A stretch of DNA of 64,000 nt from Centrapalus pauciflorus (taxonomy: Eukaryota > Streptophyta > Magnoliopsida > Asterales > Asteraceae): positions 81,642 to 145,641 of the forward strand of contig JAANYP010000819.1 in the NCBI GenBank assembly GCA_020465985.1. Direction: 5' to 3'. Shown here piece after piece: positions 50,715-61,337 of this stretch. Both the position numbers and the translations under genes were made by a program. The notes under the pieces are model-generated. The model saw nothing but the letters and a program-made list of their open reading frames with translations, did no database searches and was not told where the DNA came from. Numbering within the stretch: position 1 is the first letter of the stretch; every line of letters starts with the position of its first letter.

Positions 50715-51355
50715 AGTAAGGTCTACCTGTACGAGATCTATCTAGACGCGGATCCGTCAACGAGTGCGGAATCCTCGTTAACGGTTAGACGGACAACTCT
50801 CAACTACGAAACACGGAGACTATCAGAGGCTGAACGAACGACTGACGAACGATCCTACGAGCTGATTCTCTCCGAAACGGACCTAAATCTGATGATAAAC
50901 TCGAGATCGCCTTAAGCTTAATTCCTCACGAATTCTGCTAAAAGTCTGATAACATTTCGAGTCTATCCCTAATTATAGACCCTGATTCGAGTCTGATGTG
51001 GGCCAAACTCGAATCTGGCCCAAGGCCCATTCGAGTCTGTCCACAGAGACACTCTCGAATCTGGCCACTTCGAATCTAGGCTACATTCGAATCTATCACA
51101 GATTCGAATGCCAAGCCTTGTATGATTCAAAACTAGCCTTTTACATAAACAACTAAGTGTTGAAACTTATGTCATTACTTATGATTGATTTTATCTTTGT
51201 ACTTTATGTTTGAACTTCTTGTAATACATTACATCAAGTTCAAACATACAAACACTAATAAATATCAATCATATATAAACATATATAACACACACTTGCT
51301 AAAATCACAATGTAGGATCACTTAGACTGCTATCGTCACACAGGATGTACCAACA
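50715..51355 (-). repeat. Copia-2 3' LTR
   Basis: 641 bp. On the plus strand it begins AGTAAGGTCTACC, where the other LTR has TGTAAGG, so one terminal base has mutated. It ends GTACCAACA. It has repeated ATTCGAGTCT/ACTCGAATCT motifs between 50930 and 51120. Confidence 0.94.
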
Positions 51356-51366
51356 GACTCCCCCTT
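51356..51366 (-). other. Copia-2 polypurine tract
   Basis: Plus-strand GACTCCCCCTT, read on the minus strand as AAGGGGGAGTC, directly next to the 3' LTR. Confidence 0.85.
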
Positions 51367-51415
51367 GACGATAGCTTCTAATAATTCACACATTTGACTT
51401 AAGAACTTTGTTTAT

Positions 51416-52770
51416 TTATTGATTCAAACTACTACCAGCATACAAACCTTTCTCGACACATACCTTGACTACATTTTCATACTTACTAGCTTCACTGTCC
51501 ATATGTGCGTCACTTGAAATCTTACAAGCATACAAAATCTGAAGATCTTCTTTAGAGAGGTTTACCAGGTGAAGCGGGTGGCAGACTCTAAGAATGACTT
51601 TTTCTTCAAAATCTTCCATAACGGCTTCCCCGGTCTCAGTGTCAGCGTACCACCAATGTAGATTCTGCAAAACATTCTGTGGCATCCGCTTGAGAGGCAC
51701 CTTCCTCAGACATCTAGCTGGCTTATAGTGAATCCTCATCCAAGGTCGTCCAGTTAGAGGATCGATACGTGACGGATCCTCTACTCTTCTCCCGACCCTT
51801 GGCGTTAATCGCTCGAACTTCCTTGATCTCCCTTCCTTTCTTATGATTCTTTCGATTACGTTCGCGTAGGGATCATTGCCAATGTTTATCAGGTCTTTCC
51901 ATGCTAGCGCAGTAATTTCGATCTTTGGCAGGGAGTTGAACGCTTTTAAAGTTCGCCTCAGGTACTGAAGCCCGTCTTTCCTCTTAATTACAAATAGCTG
52001 CAGTTCTCTATCAAAGAACCAACTTAATATGCGCTCAGACAGCTTCCCAGTACCCGGCACTCTCATTGTCTTTTTGATCTCTAACTCCTTCTTTCCAGCT
52101 CTGAACCATAATTTTCGTTTTTCTTCATTTGATAGCTCTCTAGGTTCTTCTGTTGATGGTTGAGCATTCAGTGCAGCATTTACTACATCAATGTTGACAA
52201 TGTTATTCCCATCTATCATGTAAGTATCCGTGATAGGATTCTGCTGAACGACTATCTCGTCGGCTTCATCATCCTCATCAGCAACTATTTCATCATCCGA
52301 CTGCCAGTCTACTATTTCCTCTGGCACAAACTCGCCTTCTTCCAGCTCTTCATCATCACAATCAAAACCTACGTCCATCAGATCATCATCAAGATCCATA
52401 AGAGCGTCTATCATTTCCCTGATCTCAAAATCTGTAGGCTGTTTTGATGAACTCGCTTCTCCCATTTCTCCTTCAGCTTGACTGGGCTCCCCCTGAACTT
52501 ATGTAGCCTGAGCTGCAGGAAAATCTACAGGCTCATTCTCATTATGTGCATCGGGATCATTGCCTTAGTCATCTTCATCTCTACGCTGCACCTCCTGATC
52601 CCTACAACTTGTCTCCCCCTGAGCTTGTAGACTTTTCATGAGCTGCTCAAGGAGGGACCGCATTGATCGGATCTCTGATGATTGATCTGCAATAAACGAC
52701 TTTAATTCTGTGTTCTCTTCCCTGACATTCTCCACAATCTTCTTCAGCTCGGCATTATTTTTATCAAGAT
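51416..52770 (-). pseudogene. Copia-2 extra ORF: coiled coil plus conserved-looking 349-residue region
   Basis: Downstream of RNase H the same frame runs on with Asn/Glu/Lys coiled-coil sequence (NNAELKKIVENVREENTELK), then TAA at 52565-52567 and TAA at 52499-52501. A clean 349-codon stretch follows from ATG 52465 to 51416. Its N-terminus is very acidic (DALMDLDDDLMD, DDEELEEGEF). The C-terminal ~200 residues are mixed and look folded (LSERILSWFFDREL, DPLTGRPWMRIHYKP, RMPQNVLQNLHWWYAD). No catalytic motif, signal peptide or membrane helix is recognisable. It occupies the place of the env-like ORF of SIRE-type elements. Both stops are one C-to-T change from Gln, so an originally continuous ORF is plausible. 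The function is unknown. Confidence 0.7.
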
Positions 52771-54833
52771 TTGCATTATTATCTTCTGTTGCCACTTTTA
52801 CCAGTTTGATTAAGTTCTTTTCAGCACAATCACGAATAAAATGATGCCTTATGTCTATGTGCTTTGTTTTGTTGTGTTTAACTGGATTATTAGTTATAGC
52901 AATTGTAGATTGATTGTCTATCCTAATTGGAGTTTGAGTGTAAGCCAAACCGTAATCCCGCAATTGTTGTTGTATCCACAGAACCTGTGAGCAGCAACTA
53001 CCAGCAGCAACATACTCGGCCTCGCACGTTGACACGGCTACCGATGTTTGTTTCTTGCATTGCCAGGATACCAATCTCCCTCCTAGGAACTGACAACCTC
53101 CAGTTGTTGATTTGCGCGTCAAGCTGCATCCTCCGTAGTCAGAATCTGTGAACGCCTCCAACTCTAGATCTCCCTCCGCGTGATACCAAAGTCCCAGCTT
53201 CGGTTTCGACTTGAGGTATCGTAGAATTCGCTTCACAGCTTTCATATGCATCTCCTTCGGATTCGCTTGAAACCTAGCACAAATACACACAGCAAACATA
53301 ATATCAGGTCTTGAAGCAGTTAAATACATAAGTGACCCAATCATGGCCCGATATAAAGTCGGATCCACATCGGTATCACTTTCAGTACCCGGCTCGAGAT
53401 TGTGATTCACTTGAATCGGCGTGCTGAAGTGGGCAGTCAACTTTGTTCCTTCCATCCCGAAATGCTCTAATATGTCATAAACATCCCTTCCTTCTTTTGG
53501 TCAACTTGTAACCCCAAAAAGAAATTCAACTCCCCCATAGCACTCATCTCGAACTTAGACTTCATCACCTTCTCGAAATCTTTGCACATCTGTTCGTCTG
53601 ATGATCCAAAGATGATATCATCGACGTACACTTGTACCAAGATAAAGTCTTCACCCTTTCTCTTAACAAACAGAGTACTATCTATCCTACCCCTTTCAAA
53701 ACCGTTTTCTAAAAGATGGTTAGATAGAGTCTCATACCACGCCCTAGGTGCCTGATGCAATCTGTAAAGAGCCTTATCTAAGCGATATACTCTATCAGGA
53801 TATTTTGGATCTGTAAATCCGGGCGGTTGTTCTACATACACCAACTCCTTCACTTTCCCATACAGGAAAGCACTCTTAATGTCTAGCTGATATACCTTAA
53901 AGCCCTTGAAGGAGGCAAAAGCTAGAAACAACCTAATGGCTTCCAGCCTTGCTACTGGTGCAAATACCTCGTTATAATCGATTCCCTCCTCTTGGTTGAA
54001 ACCCTTTACAACTAACCTCGCCTTGTTGCGCGTGACTATACCCCGATCGTCTCTTTTGCACTTAAAAACCCATTTGGTTCCTATGGCAATCTCCCCTCGA
54101 GGTAACGGAACTAACTCCCACACTTCTAGTTTCCTAAATTGCGAAAGTTCTTCCTGCATCGCTTCAACCCAGGAGTTATCCTTAAGTGCCATTTGCACAT
54201 TTTTAGGCTCTACTTGCGATATGAAACACGAATAGAGACATGTGTGATATGCCTCGGAGTCGTTTATCATCGACAACAAAACTGTGTTGTTATTTACACT
54301 ACTCCTAGTCCTCACACCCTCGTTAGGATTTCCTATGATGCTTTCTAATGGATGGTTCTTGTTAATCCTAGAGGTCTCTAACTCATCAACCCTTAGATTA
54401 TCTCCTAAGTTGGATCCTATTTCACCTAATGGGGGAATAGGCTCAGCTTATACATTTTCCTCCTCATGGACGTTTTCCTCAGAGTTGGAACTTGATGCTT
54501 GAGTCTGATTCTCAGTGGTAGGTGCTTCTTGATCAGCAACTTCTGGAGATATATCTACAGTCGCAGTAGGCTCGGATGTAGATTCAAACGTGGTCCTCGG
54601 AAAGATATGGCCATCGTCATTCAGATGCAACGTCGCCATGTCCTTTTCGATTGTACCTGCATTATCATCCAAAGGAATGTTAAATGACTCAAATAATTTA
54701 TCATAGTCAAATATCCATTCCGGACCAGTTTGGGGTTCATGTGTATAACTTGTGACTTCAATATTATACACAATCTCCACAGTACCATTTGTTTTGTTAA
54801 ACACCCGTTTGTTTGGTGAGTTCGGCACATAAC
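52771..54833 (-). pseudogene. pol: Copia-2 RT and RNase H region
   Basis: RT lies at about 54250-53470 with WVFKCKRDDRGIVTRNKARLV, the first catalytic Asp in QLDIKSAFLYG and the paired Asp in VYVDDIIFG. RNase H lies at 53455-52780 with FTDSDYGG, CEAEYVAA, IRIDNQS and NKTKHIDIRHHFIRD. Breaks are a TAA at 54448-54450 in the linker and a frame change with loss of about eight codons near 53467, where RT passes into the RNase H linker. The usual pol end after ATEDNNA is missing: the frame slides straight into the downstream coiled coil at a short repeat (AATAATGC twice), so a deletion probably fused pol to the extra ORF. Confidence 0.9.
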
Positions 54834-56060
54834 CTAGGAAGTATCCTTCGTAGCCTTTTCACCAAACTTCGGTTGATGTTTTGTTCTTAAAAGAGTGCAT
54901 GGTACCTCAAACGGTTCGAATCCAGTTAAGTTAGGTGGCCGTTTATTCAAAATTTCATAGCATGTTTTGTTCAATGATTTGACTGTAAGGACTCGGTTTA
55001 AAATATGGCACGCGGTATTCACTGCCTCCCCCCAAAACATGGTAGGAAGCTTTGAATCCGAAAGCATAGTCCTTGCAGCCTTAATCAAAGTTCTATTTTT
55101 ACGTTCGGCCACCCCATTCTGTTGAGGTTCATATGGTGCACTGAATTGATGCACTATGCCCTTTGATAGGCAATATACACCCATTACAGTGTTTTTGAAT
55201 TCAGTCCCGTTATCACTACGAATTATTTTAACTCTTGTTCCGTAGGAGTTCTCCACTTGGTCTAAGAACCCAATGAGCTTGGTCGCCGTCTCGTCCTTTG
55301 TACCTAAAAAGAAAACCCAAGAAAAACATGAGTAATCGTCAGTGATAACTAAGCAATACCAACTACCTCCGCTACTCCTTTTGTTGATTGGGCCGAAAAG
55401 GTCCATGTGCAACAAATCGAATGTTGAGGCTATGGAGTTCTGCTTCTTGGACTTGTGTGTCTTCTTATGCTGTTTGCCCTTCATGCACGGTAGACACTTG
55501 TCCTCGAACTGAAAACTTTTCATGGGCATACCCTGCACCAGTCCATTCTTCGTTATGTAATTCATCTTTCTTAGGTGCAGGTGAGCCATGCGTCTGTGCC
55601 ACAGTACTGATTCCGTCTCTGAAGCTTTGGATAATAGACAGATTGGCCCCATCGAAGTCTACGGCTTGTTCATATCCAACATGTATAGGTCGTTCTTCCT
55701 TGGCGCCCGCATCAATACCCATTCTTCAGGAATTTTGAATCCCGGCTTTAGCACTAACGCCTCAATGTCAGTAAATTACACCGAGTTCTTCTTATCACAG
55801 ATTTGAGATACACTAATGAGATTGTGAACCAGTTTATCAACGTGATAAACTTGGTCCAACTTTATTGTCCCATTAGTGACCACTCCGGTACCCGTGATAT
55901 TTCCACCCTTGTTACCAGCGAATGATACGAATCCCCTATTACCCCCTTTGAAGTCTGTGAGTAGACTTCTTTCCCCCGTCATGTGCCTGGAGCAACCACT
56001 GTCGACGAACCACTTGTTGTTTGGACCTGTAGTTATCTCCTGCACATGAAAGAAAAGAGG
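54834..56060 (-). pseudogene. pol: Copia-2 protease and integrase region
   Basis: Protease has WFVDSGCSRHMTGE (just below 56045). Integrase has the zinc site HRRMAH-LHL...CLPCMKG, then Asp in HMDLFGP, Asp in IRSDNGTEF and Glu in QQNGVAERKNRTL, so the triad is intact. Stops are TAA at 55776-55778 and TAG at 55659-55661 in the protease-integrase linker. A one-base loss near 54848 shifts frame at the end of integrase. All stops could derive from Gln codons by C-to-T change. Confidence 0.9.
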
Positions 56061-58937
56061 TTAGTTATCACGGGGAACCCAAGCCATGACTGACTTGGTA
56101 ATACCATTCTCGTCCACATACGTGAACTCTTTCAAGTTCCCATCTCGCCTTTCAGGTGACTTGGGCCTTTGAACTGAATTCTGTTGTGGTGCCGAGTGAT
56201 TTAAGTTCACTCTTTGCCTTGGAGTAGGCATTTGTTGTGGAGCTCTAGAATAATTCCTATTATATGCCATTTCAGACTGTGATCCCTGAGCTCTTACCGG
56301 TGCAGACTGTCTAACTGGAGTATGTGACCTAACTGGAGTATGTGACCTGCTAGGTGTGGTGCTCCTACAGACTTGTTGTGGTGCTGACCTAGATTGATTA
56401 TTGACACGATTCGGTGAATTTGTCCTAATCCTTTCCTTTGGTCCAACCTTAACCGGTGTGTTTTTCACAACTTGTTTGGGTGCGGCTTGCACAGTTTTCT
56501 TGGTAGGTTGAGAACTACTGCTGCTTGCCACACTGGGTGAGGGCTTAACAGGTGTTGGGTTCACTGTCTTAGGTGTGACATCGGCTTTCCTAAGTGGACA
56601 GTGAGAAGCAACATGCCCCTTCTCGTGACATCTGAAGCAAGACATCTTATCTATGGACTTTTTGTGTGTTCCCTTAGATCTAGGTGTCTCACTAGTGTCT
56701 ATTTTCTTTGGTACATCTATGGTGTCTGGCTCATCGACCTGATCAGCCCAAGAAATTTTCTGTTTTCCTGCAGGTGTTTCACTGGAGGAAGACACAAATT
56801 TCACTTTCTTGACCTTGACGGTTGAGTCAGCCACCTTAGGTGTATTTTCTACTATAGGCTCAGGTGTTGGTGTAGGTAGGTCCTCTAAGTCTACTGATTT
56901 GTCAGTGTTCTCCTAAGGCTGAGGCACATAGTTTGCATTGAAAGGTGGAGGTATTTCGTGAAAACCTAGACCTACGGGCTTCTTAGACTGTCTTTGGGCA
57001 TCTAAGACTTTCCCTAGATTTAGGCTCGAATTCCTAAACTTCTCCAACTTGCTATTTGCCTCTTCTACCTTAACATTTGTCTCTGCTACCTCTATATCCT
57101 TGTCCTTAAGACTTTTTGTCAAGGCCTCTACGTGCTCATACATTAGCTCTATCCTAACACACTGCTCACTGAGTTTGTCTTTTAGAACTACTACGTCTTG
57201 AGCATCAGCCTTAAGCTTTTCTTTTAGATCTTGCTTGATATCATTTAGGCTAGCATTTTCAATTTTTAAGTTTCCATTTTGAGCAGTTATGGTCTTATGT
57301 GAGTCTAAGACTAGATTTAACCTATCGTTAGAACTAACACATAAAGCACATAATTCACGAAAGAGAGAATAAGACAAACTAACCTTTGAGTTATCAGATT
57401 CCACGTTGGCCATCTGAGCAGCAAACTCCAGCACTGTCTGATCATTCGCCTTTTCTACCCACATCGGACTGCTGTCCCGTGTGGTCTGCTCGTCCCCATC
57501 ACATCCAGTTTCTGTGACTTCAGCCATGAAGGCTCTAGCATTGGACTCAGGATGTGAACTCCAATCATACGTACCATCTAGCTGTCGGTCTGAAGTGACG
57601 TTGGATAGTAAACCAGCTAGATTGGCTTGTCCAGATGAGGAACTTGGAAGGTATCGTTGTTGGGACTGATTCTGGAACTGTCCCTGATGCTGACTCTGCC
57701 CCTGGTATGTCTCTACCTTTGGTCTCTGGCACTCCCTGGCGAAGTGACCCAGTCCTTGACAGTTGTAGCATTTCACCTTGGACTTATCAAACCCTATCCC
57801 CTTGTTATTCATTTGTAGATTCCTCCCAGTTCTCTTAATGAATCTCTTAACCCTCTGGGTTACCATGGCCAGTTGCCATTTAAGATCCATTTCCTCAAGA
57901 TCATCAGGGTCGACCTGATCGTAGTCTTCGTCCTAAAGAGCCAGATCATTAATCTTCCCTTGATCACAATTTCCATACGCGGCCACAAAAGAAGCAAGAA
58001 GATTCAGATGTTCTTCCGCCGACTTTGCGCTCATGGGCATCTTTGAATAGCTCTGAGGTGTGGATGCCTGTTGTACTTGAGGTTGCGGTTCTTCCGATCT
58101 TCTTAACCCTAAGAACGCGCGATTTAATGTGTCATCAGACTCTGCTGGTGACGATGTCTCTCCAGTGAAAAACGCTGTAGCAGTCTTCGGTTCGGCTGCC
58201 GCTGAAGGTTTTGACGTCTTTCCAAAATACATTGCTGGATTCTGGACTTGTTCGTAATCAGTCTCGGTCTTCAGAAGCTCGAAGTGATATGCCCTCAACG
58301 TTCCCACTATGTCATCCAGAGATTGAGTGTAATACTTGTCCTCATTTAGCTTGATCATTGCCACATACATAGCCCATTTGGCTGGTAGGGCATCAAGAAG
58401 CTTGTTGTTCTTGTCAGTATCGGTAAACTCAATCCCGTGGCTCTCAAGTTCCGTCAATAGATGATAGAAACGGGTGATAATGTCATCCAGTTGTTCATCC
58501 TTTAACGCCTTGAAGATTGCGAACTGTTGTTTCAACAACTCAGTACGCTTTCTCCGAACCCGAGGATTCCCCTCACACCTCTTCTCTAGCGACTCCCAAA
58601 GTTCTTTTGATGTCCTCTGAGTCCTAAATGTGTGTAGAATATCTTGCGGCAACGCCATTCGGATTAGTGAGAAAGCTTTGTTTTCGGCTTCAAATAATTT
58701 CTTGTCATCCTCCTTCATCATTTGGTATGACAAGACCTTTTGACGGCCTTCAACTTCTGACATCGGTGGAATATACCCTTCGTCGATGCACACCCACATG
58801 CGCATGTCGTTGAAACGTACCAAATCAGTAAATCGGTCTTCCCACCAGTAATAGTCCTCGACCTTCATCAGCTTAGGCGGTGCGTTTGCCTTCCCGACCT
58901 CGTGGTCCATTTCTAGGAATTTCTGAAGATTTGACAT
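56061..58937 (-). pseudogene. gag: Copia-2 Gag with two separated zinc knuckles
   Basis: One frame from ATG 58937 (MSNLQKFLEMDHEVG). The copia-type Gag domain spans the first ~230 codons (YYWWEDRFTDLV, ELWESLEKRCEG). The first CCHC knuckle [14 protein letters not shown] is at 57729-57770. A long Leu/Lys/Glu coiled coil (about 57350-57000) follows, then the second knuckle CFRCHEKGHVASHC at 56598-56639, then a Ser/Pro/Gln-rich tail. Stops are TAG 57933-57935 and TAG 56913-56915. TAA 56061-56063 separates Gag from protease. The last could be a normal Gag terminator but is also one change from CAA. Two knuckles flanking a coiled coil are unusual compared with the single knuckle of simple copia Gag. 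Confidence 0.88.
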
Positions 58938-59589
58938 CTTTTCGAAAGTAATTGAATTTGAACTTAATTAATTTAATTCGAAACTGATTTAGACTAATTC
59001 TTTCGAATCTAGGTAGATTCGAAACTAATTAAAGGTAAATCTTTTGGGATTAAATTCGATTAAGTGTTTTAATTCAATTAAACTTGAAATATGTCAGATT
59101 CGAAAGTTCCTTAGATTCGATGGTCCTTAGATTCGAAGGTCAGCAAACTCGAGGTAAACAGCAGATTCGAAACCCCTATCGAAACTAGACTAGACTCGAA
59201 CTAGACTCGAAACTAGGTAGACTCGAGACCCTATTCGAATGTAGCCACAAAATCGAAATAGATTCGAAACCTACTGAAACAGACTCGAAAGGAGCAGATT
59301 TGGTTAGACTCGAGACTAAAGTGTAACCCTAATTACCCCTATTAGATTCGAGCGCCGCAAACTCGAAAAACAGTTAATACTTTGATTTTTTAACGATTTT
59401 CAGATTAAACCAGTATTTTTCTAACGAAAAATAATGGTTTCGATCAAAAACGAGAAAAACCACAAAGTATTTGCTGAATACCAATTTGCTAAGCTCAAAA
59501 ACTCGATTTTGAGAGAAAACCCGTCCAACTAGCGTCAAGAAACCTAGAATGTATTTGATGAACACGAAGAACACCAAGAACACTCCGTA
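58938..59589 (-). other. Copia-2 leader with TCGA-motif array
   Basis: A ~650-bp untranslated leader between primer site and gag. It holds about twenty copies of AGATTCGAAA, AGACTCGAAAC and close variants (plus strand 58970-59360), matching the motif type in its own LTR. The rest is AT-rich with no ORF of note. Confidence 0.75.
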
Positions 59590-59602
59590 GGCCCTGATAC
59601 CA
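59590..59602 (-). other. Copia-2 primer-binding site (tRNA-iMet)
   Basis: Plus-strand GGCCCTGATACCA, minus-strand TGGTATCAGGGCC, two bases from the 5' LTR. This is the standard initiator tRNA-Met site and fixes the element's orientation. Confidence 0.92.
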
Positions 59603-59604
59603 CT

Positions 59605-60245
59605 TGTAAGGTCTACCTATACGAGATCTATCTAGACGCGGATCCGTCAACGAGTGCGGAATCCTCGTTAACGGTTAGACGGACAACTCTCAACTACGAA
59701 ACACGGAGACTATCAGAGGCTGAACGAACGACTGACGAACGATCCTACGAACTGATTCTCTCCGAAACGGACCTAAAGCTGATGATAAACTCGAGATCGC
59801 CTTAAGCTTAATTCCTCACGAATTCTGCTAAAATTCTGATAATATTTCGAGTCTATCCCTAATTATAGACCCTGATTCGAGTCTGATGTGGGCCAAACTC
59901 GAATCTGGCCCGAGGCCCATTCGAGTCTGTCCACAGAGACACTCTCGAATCTGGCCACTTCGAATCTAGGCTACATTCGAATCTATCACAGATTCGAATG
60001 CCAAGCCTTGTATGATTCAAAACTAGCCTTTTACATAAACAACTAAGTGTTGAAACTTATGTCATTACTTATGATTGATTTTATCTTTGTACTTTATGTT
60101 TGAACTTCTTGTAATACATTACATCAAGTTCAAACATACAAACACTAATAAATATCAATCATATATAAACATATATAACACACACTTGCTAAAATCACAA
60201 TGTAGGATCACTTAGACTGCTATCGTCACACAGGATGTACCAACA
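59605..60245 (-). repeat. Copia-2 5' LTR
   Basis: 641 bp, plus-strand TGTAAGGTCTACC to GTACCAACA. On the minus strand, TATATATG/TTTATATATG near 60160-60178 are TATA candidates. Confidence 0.94.
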
Positions 60246-61302
60246 ATCACATCACGATGGATTTTGTGGTAAAGCTTCCGAAGACCCAAAGACAACATGA
60301 TGCTATCTGGGTTATTGTGGATCGACTGACGAAATCCGCACACTTTTTGCCAATACGAGAAAACTTTCCTTTGGAAAGATTGGCGCGAGTGTATATTGAT
60401 GAGATTATTGTACGCCATGGGATTCCAAAATCTATTTTTTCGGATCGTGACTCGAGGTTTACTTCGAGATTTTGGCAAAGTATGCAAGATCAGTTGGGGA
60501 CGCGTGTCAATTTGAGTACCGCCTTTCGTCCCCAGACTGACGGCCAAACTGAACGTACTAATCAGACGATAGAAGATATGTTGCGTGCGTGCGTGATCGA
60601 GCTTGGTGGAAATTGGGATACACACCTACCACTTGTGGAATTCGCCTAAACAATAGTTATCATTCTTCGATAAAGATGGCTCCGTATGAGTCGTTGTATG
60701 GTCGGAAGTGTCGAACTCCGACGTGTTGGCGTGAAGCAGGCGAGAAACCGTTGGCGGGTCCCGAATTGCTTCAAGAGACACATGATAAAATTCAGATTAT
60801 TCGTGAGCGAATCAAAGCGGCTCAAGACCGAAAGAAAGCATACTCAGACAAACGTCATAAAGATATTGAGTTTGCAGTGGGAGATTCAGTAATGCTGAAA
60901 GTATCTCCGTGGAAAAGGATTATGAGATTTGGGAGACGAGGAAAGTTAAGTCCTCGATATGTTGGACCATTTCCTATTACCGAACGTGTCGGAGCTCAAG
61001 CTTATAAATTAGAGCTGCTCGCTGATTTGACAGGAATTCATGACACCTTCCACGTTAGCTATTTGAAGAGAAGCCCGATCAGTCCTAAAGTGACCGTTCC
61101 TTTGGATGATGTGCAAATCGATGAGCGGTTGCGATATGTCGAAGAACCAGAAAAGATTATCGGTGATAAAGTGATTAACCTAAGGAATAAGGAGATCGAG
61201 ATGGTACTCGTTTGTTGGAAGCACCACCGCGGATCTCTAATGACTTGGGAGACGAAGGCTGAAATGATGGCCAAATACCCCGCTTTGTTTGAAAGAACCT
61301 GA
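60246..61302 (+). pseudogene. pol: Gypsy-3 pol, 3' part (integrase core and chromodomain)
   Basis: Resumes the integrase frame after Copia-2 with ITMDFVVKLPKTQ. The triad is complete: Asp in TMDF, Asp in SDRDSRF, Glu in GQTERTNQ. A one-base loss near 60648 (VEFA then stop, where relatives read [11 protein letters not shown]) moves the rest to another frame. That frame runs to TGA 61300-61302. The chromodomain-like tail is intact (EEPEKIIGDKVINLRNKEIEMVLVCW... TWETKAEMMAKYPALFERT). Confidence 0.92.
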
Positions 61303-61317
61303 TTCCGTGGGCGGAAT
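61302..61317 (+). promoter_or_regulatory. Stem-loop overlapping pol stop, Gypsy-3
   Basis: ATTCCG-TGGG-CGGAAT, a 6-bp stem whose first base is the last of the TGA stop. Same position and loop size as in Gypsy-2, different stem bases. Confidence 0.62.
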
Positions 61318-61323
61318 TCTTTT

Positions 61324-61336
61324 AAGAGGGGAGGAA
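61324..61336 (+). other. Gypsy-3 polypurine tract
   Basis: AAGAGGGGAGGAA, one base before the 3' LTR at 61338. Confidence 0.88.
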
Positions 61337-61337
61337 T

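Larger units (their letters stand above)
50715..60245 (-). mobile_element. Copia-2: Ty1/copia element with an extra 3' ORF, inserted antisense
   Basis: 9,531 bp with two 641-bp LTRs (50715-51355 and 59605-60245). They differ at 7 positions by my reading, including the terminal base, so about 1.1%. It interrupts Gypsy-3 integrase with AGCAC (50710-50714) and ATCAC (60246-60250) as a 5-bp duplication with one mismatch. Order on the minus strand: LTR, tRNA-Met primer site, long leader, gag with two zinc knuckles, PR, IN, RT, RH (copia order), extra ORF, PPT, LTR. The large gag with a coiled coil and an ORF after pol resemble the SIRE/Maximus lineage, but no membrane segment is seen in the extra ORF. 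Coding is broken by eight in-frame stops and two frame changes. Confidence 0.94.

Noticed and set aside
51416..52465. Envelope gene in Copia-2
   Set aside because: The position fits an env-like ORF, but no signal peptide, membrane helix or cleavage site is visible.
56061..56063. Programmed stop readthrough between Gag and protease in Copia-2
   Set aside because: Possible in principle, but seven other in-frame stops of the same kind show general decay, so this one cannot be singled out.
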